11,747 bases of DNA from Planctomycetota bacterium (GTDB lineage Bacteria > Planctomycetota > Brocadiia > JAJRTI01), in NCBI GenBank assembly GCA_024278415.1, contig JAJRTI010000572.1, positions 1 to 11,747 on the forward strand. Direction: 5' to 3'. The translations under genes were made by a program, and so were the position numbers. Of this stretch, positions 1 to 6,941 are shown in pieces; the first letter of the stretch is position 1, and every line of letters begins with the position of its first letter. The notes below the pieces were generated by a model. That model had not been told where the DNA came from. It saw nothing but the letters and a program-made list of their open reading frames with translations, and ran no database searches.

Positions 1-50
1 ACAACAGCCAGGTACCGGAATACTGTCAAAGCTTCCGTGCAACGCCGCGT

Positions 51-79
51 GTTGGGGTATCTGAATCCCAACGGGATTC
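51..79. repeat. Short hairpin at left edge of palindrome array
   Basis: GAATCCC-AAC-GGGATTC at 63-79 is a perfect 7-bp stem with a 3-base loop. GTTGGG at 51-56 also pairs with CCCAAC at 67-72, so two alternative foldings compete. It is the first member of the hairpin array that fills the intergenic region up to 671. No coding function is seen in positions 1-50. Confidence 0.7.
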
Positions 80-89
80 CGGATATCAG

Positions 90-123
90 CCCAGGGTTCG
101 CGAGCGAAGCTCGCAACCCTGGG
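90..123. repeat. CCCAGGGTT...AACCCTGGG hairpin, copy 1
   Basis: The outer arms CCCAGGGTT (90-98) and AACCCTGGG (115-123) enclose GCGAGC-GAA-GCTCGC (100-114). The result is a 15-bp stem with one bulged C at 99 and a GAA loop. The same outer arms recur at 217-249 around a different inner stem, so the outer sequence is conserved while the inner stem varies but stays complementary. Confidence 0.85.
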
Positions 124-149
124 TTCTGAGGCGCACAGCTTCGCTCCCC

Positions 150-193
150 CCCCCCCGATCCGCCCGCCCTGCAGGGCGGGCGGATCGGGGGGG
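150..193. repeat. 44-bp perfect palindrome with poly-C/poly-G ends
   Basis: All 22 base pairs match around the centre TGCA (170-173). The ends are a run of C (11 bases, 146-156) and a run of seven G (187-193), so four extra Cs lie outside the palindrome. The homopolymer may vary in length in the population or reflect sequencing or assembly error. It is the only palindrome in this array without an odd-sized loop. Confidence 0.85.
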
Positions 194-216
194 AAGTTCA
201 ATAGGACTGCCTTGGT

Positions 217-249
217 CCCAGGGTTGCGGCCTGCGGCCGCAACCCTGGG
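217..249. repeat. CCCAGGGTT...AACCCTGGG hairpin, copy 2
   Basis: The outer arms match copy 1 at 90-123. The inner stem is GCGGCC-TGC-GGCCGC, giving a perfect 15-bp stem with a 3-base loop. Copies 1 and 2 flank the 44-bp palindrome, so the three together could be one composite element of about 160 bp (90-249). Confidence 0.85.
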
Positions 250-258
250 CTAGAAGCC

Positions 259-306
259 GGAAGCCCGTTGGGCTTCCCAACAGCGTTGCGTCAAGCGGAA
301 ACGCTG
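259..306. repeat. Two adjacent hairpins
   Basis: GGAAGCCC-GTT-GGGCTTCC at 259-277 is a perfect 8-bp stem with a GTT loop. Immediately after it, CAGCGTT (281-287) pairs with AACGCTG (300-306) across a 12-base loop. The first follows the three-base-loop rule of the array; the second does not. The stretch 307-465 holds no gene and no further clear repeat. Confidence 0.7.
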
Positions 307-465
307 TCCATCGAACTCGCGCACGTTCATGGGGCCAACGGCTGTTGCAATCGGCTGAAGTGTTAACTCGCTCTTTGGTGTGGGCTGACTGGCGATACTG
401 CCCAACGCCGGGTCGCAGGATGCGAAGCACTGCGCGCTGATGTGGCTGGCCGGGACACGGCCTCG

Positions 466-548
466 GCCCTGAAAGGGTCACACATACCGGCCCGGGGCAA
501 AGCCCCGGCTAGCGGTCCGTCATCAGTAGCCCTGAGCCCTGAAAGGGC
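466..548. repeat. GCCCTGAAAGGGC / CCGGGGCAAAGCCCCGG hairpin module, forward
   Basis: This module holds CCCT-GAA-AGGG at 467-477 (a further G-T pair is possible at 466/478), CCGGGGC-AAA-GCCCCGG at 492-508 and GCCCT-GAA-AGGGC at 536-548. All have three-base loops. The first and second motifs recur in the opposite orientation at 589-601 and 628-646, so 466-671 is an inverted pair of repeat modules separated by about 40 bp. Confidence 0.8.
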
Positions 549-588
549 GTGACATCTCGTGGCCTACGCGGAGGGGCTTCCATGTCTC

Positions 589-671
589 GCCCTTTCAGGG
601 CTTGCGGAGTGGGGTTGTCGATGTTTTCCCGGGGCTTTGCCCCGGGCTGGTATGCGCGCCCCGTTGGGGCG
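589..671. repeat. Same hairpin module, inverted orientation
   Basis: This module holds GCCCT-TTC-AGGGC at 589-601, CCCGGGGC-TTT-GCCCCGGG at 628-646 and CGCCCC-GTT-GGGGCG at 657-671. The first two are reverse complements of the motifs at 536-548 and 492-508. From 672 to 807, between the array and the co-polymerase gene, no gene is seen. A GC-rich imperfect stem there (CCTTG/CAAGG arms, 716-734) lacks a T tract and is not called as a terminator. Confidence 0.8.
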
Positions 672-807
672 AGTGACCGCTTGCACCAACGCCATTTGAG
701 AACTGTCATCCAGTGCCTTGCCGCGCGGCCAAGGCCAATGCGTGGATGAGCAGGACCGTTGCGGGATAGGCACTACCCACACGAAACAGCGAGGAAGCAA
801 ATGCGGG

Positions 808-2994
808 CTAGGCCCCTCGGCCGAGCATCCGCGACAGGAAACCTCCTCGCTTGCCGGTCTCTTCGGTCATGTAGTAGGAGTCCTGGCGATAGTAGTGCGC
901 ATCCTTGAACTCCGACACCTCAGGCGTCAGATCGTTCAGCACAACACCCCAGACGGACGCGCCCACGTTGTCGAGTTGTTGCTTGGCGCGCTTGAGCACG
1001 CCACGGGCAATCTTGCCCACCTGGTAGACCAGGAGCACTCCGTCAACGTAGGTGCTCATGATGACCGCATCAGCCACGGGCAACACGGGCGGGCAGTCCA
1101 CGAGGACCACGTCGTAGTCGCCCTTGAGTTCCTCCATCACCTTACGCGTCTGCTCATGGCTGAGGAGTTCGGCCGGGTTGGCCGGCGAGCCACCGCACGT
1201 GAGAATGTGCAAGTTCTCCAGCCCGGGCGTACGCAGGACGTTCTCCGTGCTCATGTCGCCAAGCATCATGTCGGAAACAGTGCGCACGGCCTCCTGGACA
1301 GCCTGCCGGCCTTGAAGCACCTCGCTCAAGCCGGGCTGTTTCTCCAAGCCGAACGCGCGGTAGACCGACGGCCGGCGGAGGTCGCCGCCCACAAGGATTG
1401 TCTTCTTGCCATTCTGCGCGAAAGCCACCGCCAGGTTGCAAGTCGTCGAGGTCTTGCCTTCGCCAAGCGCGGCACTCGCAATGGCGAGAGCGTTGCCGCC
1501 TCGCTTGGCGATTTCGAACTCGAGATTGGTGCGCAACGTGCGGAAGGCCTCCGCACTGGCCGACTTGGGCCCGAGTTGGGTGGCGAAGAGAACGGGCCGG
1601 TCGGGGAGCTGGTCCTCTGCAAGGTCGGGGTTCGTCTCCCGGATAAGGGCTCTAAGCTCGCGCATGTCCACGTGGGGGATCACGCCCCGCACGTGCGTAC
1701 CGAGCAGTTCCTCCACGTCGTCGATGGTGTCGATGGACGTGTCGAGCACCTCCATGATAACCGCGTAGAGGAAGCCGAAGATCAGGCCGACGATGCCTCC
1801 CACGACGATGAGGAGCCCCTTGGGGGCTTGTTTGACTACTATTGCGGACGCGGCCCTTTCCTCGATGTCCACGATTCTGGCTTGCTCCCGGGTGCGGATT
1901 TCCGCGTCGCTCACAGCGTCTTGCCACTTGCGCACTGCGAGCGTAGCGGCTTCCACTTGGGCTTTGGCCTTGTTCAGCTCCATTTCGTATGCGGGCGAAT
2001 CTTTGAGCGTCTTATCGATGGCAGCGATCTCGGCCTCCAGCCGTTCGTCTATGGCCTCCATTTCTTGGATGATGCGCCTGACGACATTGGCGATGCGGCT
2101 GTCGACGTCTTTGACTTGCGGAGCCCGCTCCGTGTGGTACACCAGGAGGTCGTGGCGCTTGAGTTGGAGGTCAACCAACTGCTTGTTGAGTTCTTCGATG
2201 ACGGAGTTCGAGGCCTTACCTGCGCTGACGCTGACGATGGCTCCCTTCTCGGCTTCGCGCCACTTCTTGAGCATCTCGATTTGTCGCGCGAGGTGCTTGC
2301 GCGTCTGCTCTGCGTCGGTGCGTCGGATGGCCAAAGAAGAGTACTCCTGGGTCATGCCTTCGCCCAGGGCCTCGCGGCGCTTGTTCTGCAAGTTCTTCTG
2401 AGCGGCCACAAGGTCGTCTCTGGCCTCCATGAGTTTGTTGGTGACGTAGGCCTTGAGATCTTCCAGATAGCGCTTGCTTTCGACCTCCACGCGCTGCACG
2501 TAGACTTGGGCAACGGCATTGGCGAGTTGCTGGGCTCCCTCTTCGGTACTGTCCTCGACAGTGATGCTGAGTATGTTCGTGTCGCCCTCTCGCTCAACCT
2601 TGATCTTTTTCCTAAGTGAAATGACTGTCTGCGCGACCCGCCGCTTATCGAAGTCGTCTCGGATAACCGTTTCCACATCCTTGCCTTGCACAAAGTCCGG
2701 CAGCATGTTAAGCGAGTAGGCCACTGCGATGAGCGTCTTCTGCCCGACGACACGTTTCTGATGGGTGGCGATATCGTTGCCGGTGTCCGTGTTGCTCAAG
2801 ATATCGATCAGCTTCTGCGTGCGACTGACCGGCCGCGCGACTCGAATCTTGGACACCGCCCTGTATTTCTTTTTCGGCCCTTGCACGAAAATAAACGTCA
2901 CGACGGCGCCAAGAATAATGAAGACGAGGATGCCCGTCATGCGCTTCAGGATAATGCGCTGGTAATCCCGAAGGCTCATCTCATACTGGGCCAT
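808..2994 (-). CDS. Wzc/GumC-type polysaccharide co-polymerase with BY-kinase domain
   Basis: This inner-membrane protein controls capsule or exopolysaccharide chain length and export. It is 728 aa, near the usual Wzc/GumC-CpsD fusion size. In order: TM1 at about 20-38, a periplasmic Wzz domain with a long coiled coil (about 150-380), and TM2 at about 392-412 with the APKG...G motif of Wzz proteins. A cytoplasmic tyrosine-kinase domain follows from about 465. It has the EAFRTLRTN motif (483-491), Walker A GEGKTS (511-516), a Walker A'-like VGGDLRRP and Walker B VVLVDCPP with Asp633. The tail holds paired tyrosines (HYYRQDSYY) for autophosphorylation. The first Asp of Walker A' (DxD) is Gly here. 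An in-frame TTG lies two codons upstream, but ATG at 2994 has AAGGAG ten bases before it. It is the last gene of the export block, 68 bp after the export lipoprotein. Confidence 0.95.
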   Translation of the reverse strand: MAQYEMSLRDYQRIILKRMTGILVFIILGAVVTFIFVQGPKKKYRAVSKIRVARPVSRTQKLIDILSNTDTGNDIATHQKRVVGQKTLIAVAYSLNMLPDFVQGKDVETVIRDDFDKRRVAQTVISLRKKIKVEREGDTNILSITVEDSTEEGAQQLANAVAQVYVQRVEVESKRYLEDLKAYVTNKLMEARDDLVAAQKNLQNKRREALGEGMTQEYSSLAIRRTDAEQTRKHLARQIEMLKKWREAEKGAIVSVSAGKASNSVIEELNKQLVDLQLKRHDLLVYHTERAPQVKDVDSRIANVVRRIIQEMEAIDERLEAEIAAIDKTLKDSPAYEMELNKAKAQVEAATLAVRKWQDAVSDAEIRTREQARIVDIEERAASAIVVKQAPKGLLIVVGGIVGLIFGFLYAVIMEVLDTSIDTIDDVEELLGTHVRGVIPHVDMRELRALIRETNPDLAEDQLPDRPVLFATQLGPKSASAEAFRTLRTNLEFEIAKRGGNALAIASAALGEGKTSTTCNLAVAFAQNGKKTILVGGDLRRPSVYRAFGLEKQPGLSEVLQGRQAVQEAVRTVSDMMLGDMSTENVLRTPGLENLHILTCGGSPANPAELLSHEQTRKVMEELKGDYDVVLVDCPPVLPVADAVIMSTYVDGVLLVYQVGKIARGVLKRAKQQLDNVGASVWGVVLNDLTPEVSEFKDAHYYRQDSYYMTEETGKRGGFLSRMLGRGA

Positions 2995-3062
2995 GGTCAA
3001 TCAGCTCCTTGCGATCGTGGCCGTAGTTGGCATCGAAGCTCTGGCAAAGGTAGTGGCCTGGC

Positions 3063-5309
3063 CTATTGGTTGGTCCGGACCCGCGAGGTGCCGCCGCGCA
3101 CATTGTGCCACGTATCGACGCCAATGTCGTCCAGCGACGTGATCATATCCGAGTAGTCGATGGTGCTGCGGAAGATGGGCCGCAGGTCGTTTGCGACGTC
3201 GCCAATCTTGGTGATGAACCGCTGCGGCACGTAGACGATATCGCCGTCGCGCAGCCGGATATTCTGGCTGTAGTCGCCGCGCTTGATGATGTCGTCGTAG
3301 TTGATTCTTCGGCTGTCCGGGTTGTCCACTGACCCCCGCACCACAAAGATAGCGCGGGTCACCGCTCGCCGGTTCATGCCGCCGGCGAGCATGACTGCAT
3401 CCAGAACGCGCTCCGTGCCTTCCAAGGGATAGGCCCCAGGCCGGTTCACCTGGCCGGTCACGTACACGCGGCGTTGCGTCTTGCGCCGGGTCGGCACGTA
3501 GACGAAGTCCAGGTCGTCGACCACGAGATTCTGCGAGAAGTCGCCCGTGTCGATGGCCTTCTGAAGGTCCACGAAGCGCTGCTGCCCCTCGCGGTCCATG
3601 ATCTGCACGCGAGTCAGGTCCGCGTCCTCCCGGGGCCCGCCATGCTTGTTGATAAACGCCAAGAGGCGCGTCTTGCCCTCAAGCGGATACTCGCCCGGGC
3701 CGGAATCATACTTGTAAGTGATCTTGATGGCGCCTGCGACCGTAGCCTTTTTGCTCTTGAACTCGGTGACCGACACTTCGCAGCGGGGAGTTCTGAGCGT
3801 TTCCTTTAGGACGTTGATAATCTCATCACGCACTTCCGTAGCCGTCTTGCCGCCCACGATAATAGGCGTGGGGCTGATGTCTGGGATGTAGACGGTGCCA
3901 TCTCCGCCTACGGTCTCTTCGTATGTGCTGCGGGCCAAGCCCGTGTGCACGATGATCCGAATCTTGTCGCGTGCGCCAATGACGTACTCGTCGAACTTGC
4001 CGCCCCCTGGTGCGGAGATAAGCTTGAAAACGTTGTTGCCGGCCTCGCCGGTGCGCTCAGGCGAAAGCGCTTCTTTGGGCGCCGGCGTATTCAGCTTGCG
4101 CACCACATCTGTGCGGCCCAGCTCGGCCACCTTGGGCGACAAGGCAATGATCTGTTCCGGCCCGGTCTGCACCCAGGCTTCCACGCCGTAATCCACGCTC
4201 GCCGAAATCAAGTCCGGTTGCCCGTCCTCGTTGATGTCGGCGGTCACCAGGCCGTGGTAGTTCTTGCCGTACGATTCGCCGACCTGGTAGGCCGTCCAGC
4301 CGGACTCCTTCTTGAGCCAGATCTCGATGCCGCCCCTATCGAACGTGCTCGCGGCAATATCCGTGCGGCCGTCATCGTTGAAATCGGCCGTGACGATGCC
4401 GAAGATCAACCCATCCTTGGTCAAGCGCTCAGGCGCCCGCCAGCCGCCCTCGGGCTGGCGATAGAAGACGTACAGCCCGCGCTTGTGGTAGTTGCCGGCC
4501 ACGATATCCAGGAGCCCGTCGCCGTTGAAGTCGCCGGCGCTGATGCCCCAGTAGCTGCCGTGGTCGGTAGGCGGCTTGGTCTTGAACCATTCGCCCTCGC
4601 CTCCGCCGTACCACACGTGCACACCCCACGGATCCTCGAACGCGGTGCCTGCGATGTCGAGATTGCCGTCGTTGTTGAAGTCGGCCAGAATGATGTCGCG
4701 GAAGATGCCACGCGACACGACGTCGCCGATGCGGGTCCATCCGTTCTTGCCGTTGCCCAGCCAGACGTGGACGCCTCCATCGACGCCGGGGAGTTGGCTG
4801 GCCGCGACAATATCGAGATGGCCATCGTTGTTCAGGTCGCCGAGTTGGACACGGCCGTACGCGCCCACCTTGGTTGGCGGTTCGCCGGATGTGGCCACGG
4901 CGCCCGAACTCCACTTGCCATTGTCGCTATTGAGCCAAGTGCGCACGCCAAGCAGTTCGCCGGACCCCACGGTCACGATGTCGGGGTGGCCATCTTCGTT
5001 GATATCTCCCACCGCCACATCGTGGCACTGGCCTTCGTTGGTGGGGCCAGGGAACATGATCCACGTGCCGTCGCCCCGGCCTAGCCAGACGCTCACGCCG
5101 CCGGGGTCGAGCCGGGCGCCAACCAGGTCGAGCAAGCCATCGCCATTGAGGTCGGCGGCCCGAATATTCTGGTATCGGCCCCTGGATGGGGGGCCGCACT
5201 CGTGCGACCAGTACGCTGGGGGCAGGCTCGTGCAGCCTGCGAGCGCCGCGATCGCAAAACATAAAAGGGCAACTCTCGCACTCGTGCTCTTCTTCTCGTG
5301 CATCATCAT
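3063..5309 (-). CDS. Outer-membrane polysaccharide export lipoprotein (Wza-type) fused to a seven-repeat FG-GAP/VCBS propeller
   Basis: Predicted to form the periplasmic and outer-membrane export channel that docks on the co-polymerase. The 748-aa protein opens with a signal peptide and lipobox LAGC (Cys26; Thr at +2 suits outer-membrane sorting). Residues about 46-382 hold seven FG-GAP/VCBS blades, each with an intact calcium-type DxNxDGxxD loop starting at Asp53, 102, 158, 210, 260, 309 and 358. A linker leads to the polysaccharide-export domain (about 438-527), a first SLBB domain (about 538-605) and a second (about 612-696), then a 50-residue tail. Standard Wza proteins are about 350-400 aa and lack the propeller, so this is a fusion. 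Three consecutive ATGs exist; the first has AGAGG six bases upstream. The gene follows the HD-GYP gene by 117 bp and precedes the kinase gene. The propeller may bind sugar or protein, but its ligand is unknown. Confidence 0.93.
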   Translation of the reverse strand: MMMHEKKSTSARVALLCFAIAALAGCTSLPPAYWSHECGPPSRGRYQNIRAADLNGDGLLDLVGARLDPGGVSVWLGRGDGTWIMFPGPTNEGQCHDVAVGDINEDGHPDIVTVGSGELLGVRTWLNSDNGKWSSGAVATSGEPPTKVGAYGRVQLGDLNNDGHLDIVAASQLPGVDGGVHVWLGNGKNGWTRIGDVVSRGIFRDIILADFNNDGNLDIAGTAFEDPWGVHVWYGGGEGEWFKTKPPTDHGSYWGISAGDFNGDGLLDIVAGNYHKRGLYVFYRQPEGGWRAPERLTKDGLIFGIVTADFNDDGRTDIAASTFDRGGIEIWLKKESGWTAYQVGESYGKNYHGLVTADINEDGQPDLISASVDYGVEAWVQTGPEQIIALSPKVAELGRTDVVRKLNTPAPKEALSPERTGEAGNNVFKLISAPGGGKFDEYVIGARDKIRIIVHTGLARSTYEETVGGDGTVYIPDISPTPIIVGGKTATEVRDEIINVLKETLRTPRCEVSVTEFKSKKATVAGAIKITYKYDSGPGEYPLEGKTRLLAFINKHGGPREDADLTRVQIMDREGQQRFVDLQKAIDTGDFSQNLVVDDLDFVYVPTRRKTQRRVYVTGQVNRPGAYPLEGTERVLDAVMLAGGMNRRAVTRAIFVVRGSVDNPDSRRINYDDIIKRGDYSQNIRLRDGDIVYVPQRFITKIGDVANDLRPIFRSTIDYSDMITSLDDIGVDTWHNVRGGTSRVRTNQ

Positions 5310-5339
5310 GTGTGGCCTCTGCTGTCCAGTCAGTAGGCG

Positions 5340-5357
5340 CCCCCGCCCTCTCGGGGG
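5340..5357 (-). other. GC-rich stem in gap between HD-GYP and export genes
   Basis: CCCCCG (5340-5345) and CGGGGG (5352-5357) form a 6-bp stem with a 6-base loop, 31 bases before the export lipoprotein start. There is no T tract, so it is not a standard Rho-independent terminator. It could tune expression or mRNA processing between the two genes; this is a guess. Confidence 0.3.
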
Positions 5358-5426
5358 AGACGCCTGTACGCCGGGTCATCGGGCGCGAAGTGCGTTGGCT
5401 CCGCCGCAGCTCGCGCGGCCGAGCGC

Positions 5427-6929
5427 CTAGGCATGACGTTCGCCGGAGGGCAAATCCTCCTCCGCCACCGGCCGGGTCACAAAAATCGAATAGGTTGTGT
5501 CGAGGTTTACGATTCGCTGTTCCGGCAGTCGCCGGCCGTGACTGTCGTACAAGACCCGAACCGTCGGCGACAGTAGATTCTCAGTTGTTTCCTCAACCCG
5601 GCCGATCTCGCCCGTATTCAACTCCACGTAGCTCCCCAAAGGGAACATCGTGACTTGGTTCATGAGTGCCTTGATGATGCGTGAGGAACAGAACTTTCCC
5701 CGCATTTCGATGACCTTCTGAAGCGCTTCGTTCGAGATGAACGTCTTGCGAAACGTGCGCGGGTGGGTGAACGCTTCGAAGATGTCGGCCACACCGATAA
5801 CCTTGGCCATCTCGTGAATGTCATCGCCCCGAAGGCCCAAGGGATAGCCTGTGCCGTTCTCGCGTTCGTGCTCCTGTCTCGCGATCTCAGCGGCCCACTC
5901 GAACTCTTGCCCGAAGGACTTGATGATCTCGTAGGTGAAGTCCGGGTGCTGCTTGATCTGCTCGGCCTCCTCCGGACTCAACGTGCCCTCCTTGAGCAGC
6001 AGGGACTGCGGCATGCGGCACATGCCAAGGTCATGCACGAGCGCCACGAAAGCCTGGCGCTTCAAGTCCGGGTCCGAGTAATCAAGCCCCTGCCCAATCT
6101 TGATGCTAAACACGCAGACGTTCACGCTGTGGTGGGCTAGGCTAAAGGGCTGGCTGCGGTCCATCGCCTTCATCAAGACCCGATCGCTTTGCAACACGCA
6201 GTCCGCCAAGACCGCGCTCGCCCGCTGGGCCTCGCGCATCAGTTTCGAGTCGCCACTGTCCAGATGCGAGAGGATCGCGGCCTGCGCGGCCGCAGCGTCG
6301 TCATAGGCTTTCGCCGCATCATGGGGGGAGCATGCTGCCGACGCAGCCGGGCCGGGCGGGGGCGTCTCGGCCGCAGCGTCAGTCGGCCTCGCATGGCCGG
6401 GCGGCGGCGACGGCGGCGCGGCAAGCGGGGGCTGGGGTGGCGTACGCGAACGGCCGCCAAGCGCCTCCACGAGCGCCGCCCGCAGCGCACCCGGCGCGAG
6501 TGGCTTGTCCACAACCGTGTCGCAATCTCGCGGGTCGGAGCCGAAGATGCGCCGAAACTGATCTCGCGGCGCGAGCGCAACAAACGGCAGGTCGTCAAAC
6601 GTGTCATTGCTGGCCAGGGCTCGCCGCAGCAACACGGGCTCGCGCGCATCCGCTTCCACGTCTGCCACAACCGCATCGGGCCGCTGCTCCCGGATCATGT
6701 TGGCCGCATCGGCCGCGGTGTCGGCCACTTGGCACTTGCACCCAAGCTCCTCGGCCAACTCCAGCAGAAGTTCTCTGGTCGTGCGGTTCTCACAAAGCAA
6801 CACGATGTGCGGGCCGTCGCGGGGCGGGGCCTCTCGCGGCCCGCGATCCGCCGGCCGAGGCGGGGCCGGCTGCGCAAACGACGAACGCACGTCTCGCTCG
6901 CTGCGCATCATCTCCCGCACACGGACCAT
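5427..6929 (-). CDS. Receiver-like domain fused to HD-GYP phosphodiesterase domain
   Basis: A likely cytoplasmic regulator; HD-GYP domains typically hydrolyse cyclic di-GMP. The 500-aa protein has a receiver-like domain at about 41-157, a Pro/Ala-rich linker (about 158-205), an HD-GYP domain (about 225-425) and a small C-terminal region (about 430-486) common in this family. The receiver keeps a candidate phospho-Asp (Asp90) and Lys142, but its acidic pair is Glu-Asn (47-48) and the usual Thr/Ser is Ala120, so phosphorylation is uncertain. In the HD-GYP part, His299-Asp300, His328-Pro, His354-Glu355, GTGYP (359-363) and Asp382 are present. The usual HDIGK Lys is Met, HPxxG ends in Thr, and HHE is EHE. 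Activity is therefore plausible but not certain; it may instead sense the nucleotide. ATG at 6929 lies 12 bp after the ATPase stop, which implies co-transcription. Confidence 0.92.
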   Translation of the reverse strand: MVRVREMMRSERDVRSSFAQPAPPRPADRGPREAPPRDGPHIVLLCENRTTRELLLELAEELGCKCQVADTAADAANMIREQRPDAVVADVEADAREPVLLRRALASNDTFDDLPFVALAPRDQFRRIFGSDPRDCDTVVDKPLAPGALRAALVEALGGRSRTPPQPPLAAPPSPPPGHARPTDAAAETPPPGPAASAACSPHDAAKAYDDAAAAQAAILSHLDSGDSKLMREAQRASAVLADCVLQSDRVLMKAMDRSQPFSLAHHSVNVCVFSIKIGQGLDYSDPDLKRQAFVALVHDLGMCRMPQSLLLKEGTLSPEEAEQIKQHPDFTYEIIKSFGQEFEWAAEIARQEHERENGTGYPLGLRGDDIHEMAKVIGVADIFEAFTHPRTFRKTFISNEALQKVIEMRGKFCSSRIIKALMNQVTMFPLGSYVELNTGEIGRVEETTENLLSPTVRVLYDSHGRRLPEQRIVNLDTTYSIFVTRPVAEEDLPSGERHA

Positions 6930-6941
6930 AGGGGTAGATTC

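Noticed and set aside
63..671. CRISPR array
   Set aside because: The repeats are palindromes of differing sequence and irregular spacing, some inverted. There are no constant direct repeats with unique spacers of uniform size.
86..800. Several open frames across the palindromic repeat region
   Set aside because: They run through perfect hairpins and a C11 tract, give Arg/Pro/Gly-rich sequence and lack ribosome sites. They are repeat-derived.
718..2619. Long plus-strand open frame (633 codons) antisense to the kinase gene
   Set aside because: It is a shadow of the high-GC third codon positions of the co-polymerase gene. The minus-strand frame has recognisable Wzz and kinase motifs; this one is rich in His, Leu and Arg and has no family signature.
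3945..5084. Plus-strand open frame (379 codons) antisense to the propeller region
   Set aside because: Its repeated appearance simply mirrors the periodic DxNxDGxxD repeats on the other strand. No domain is visible.
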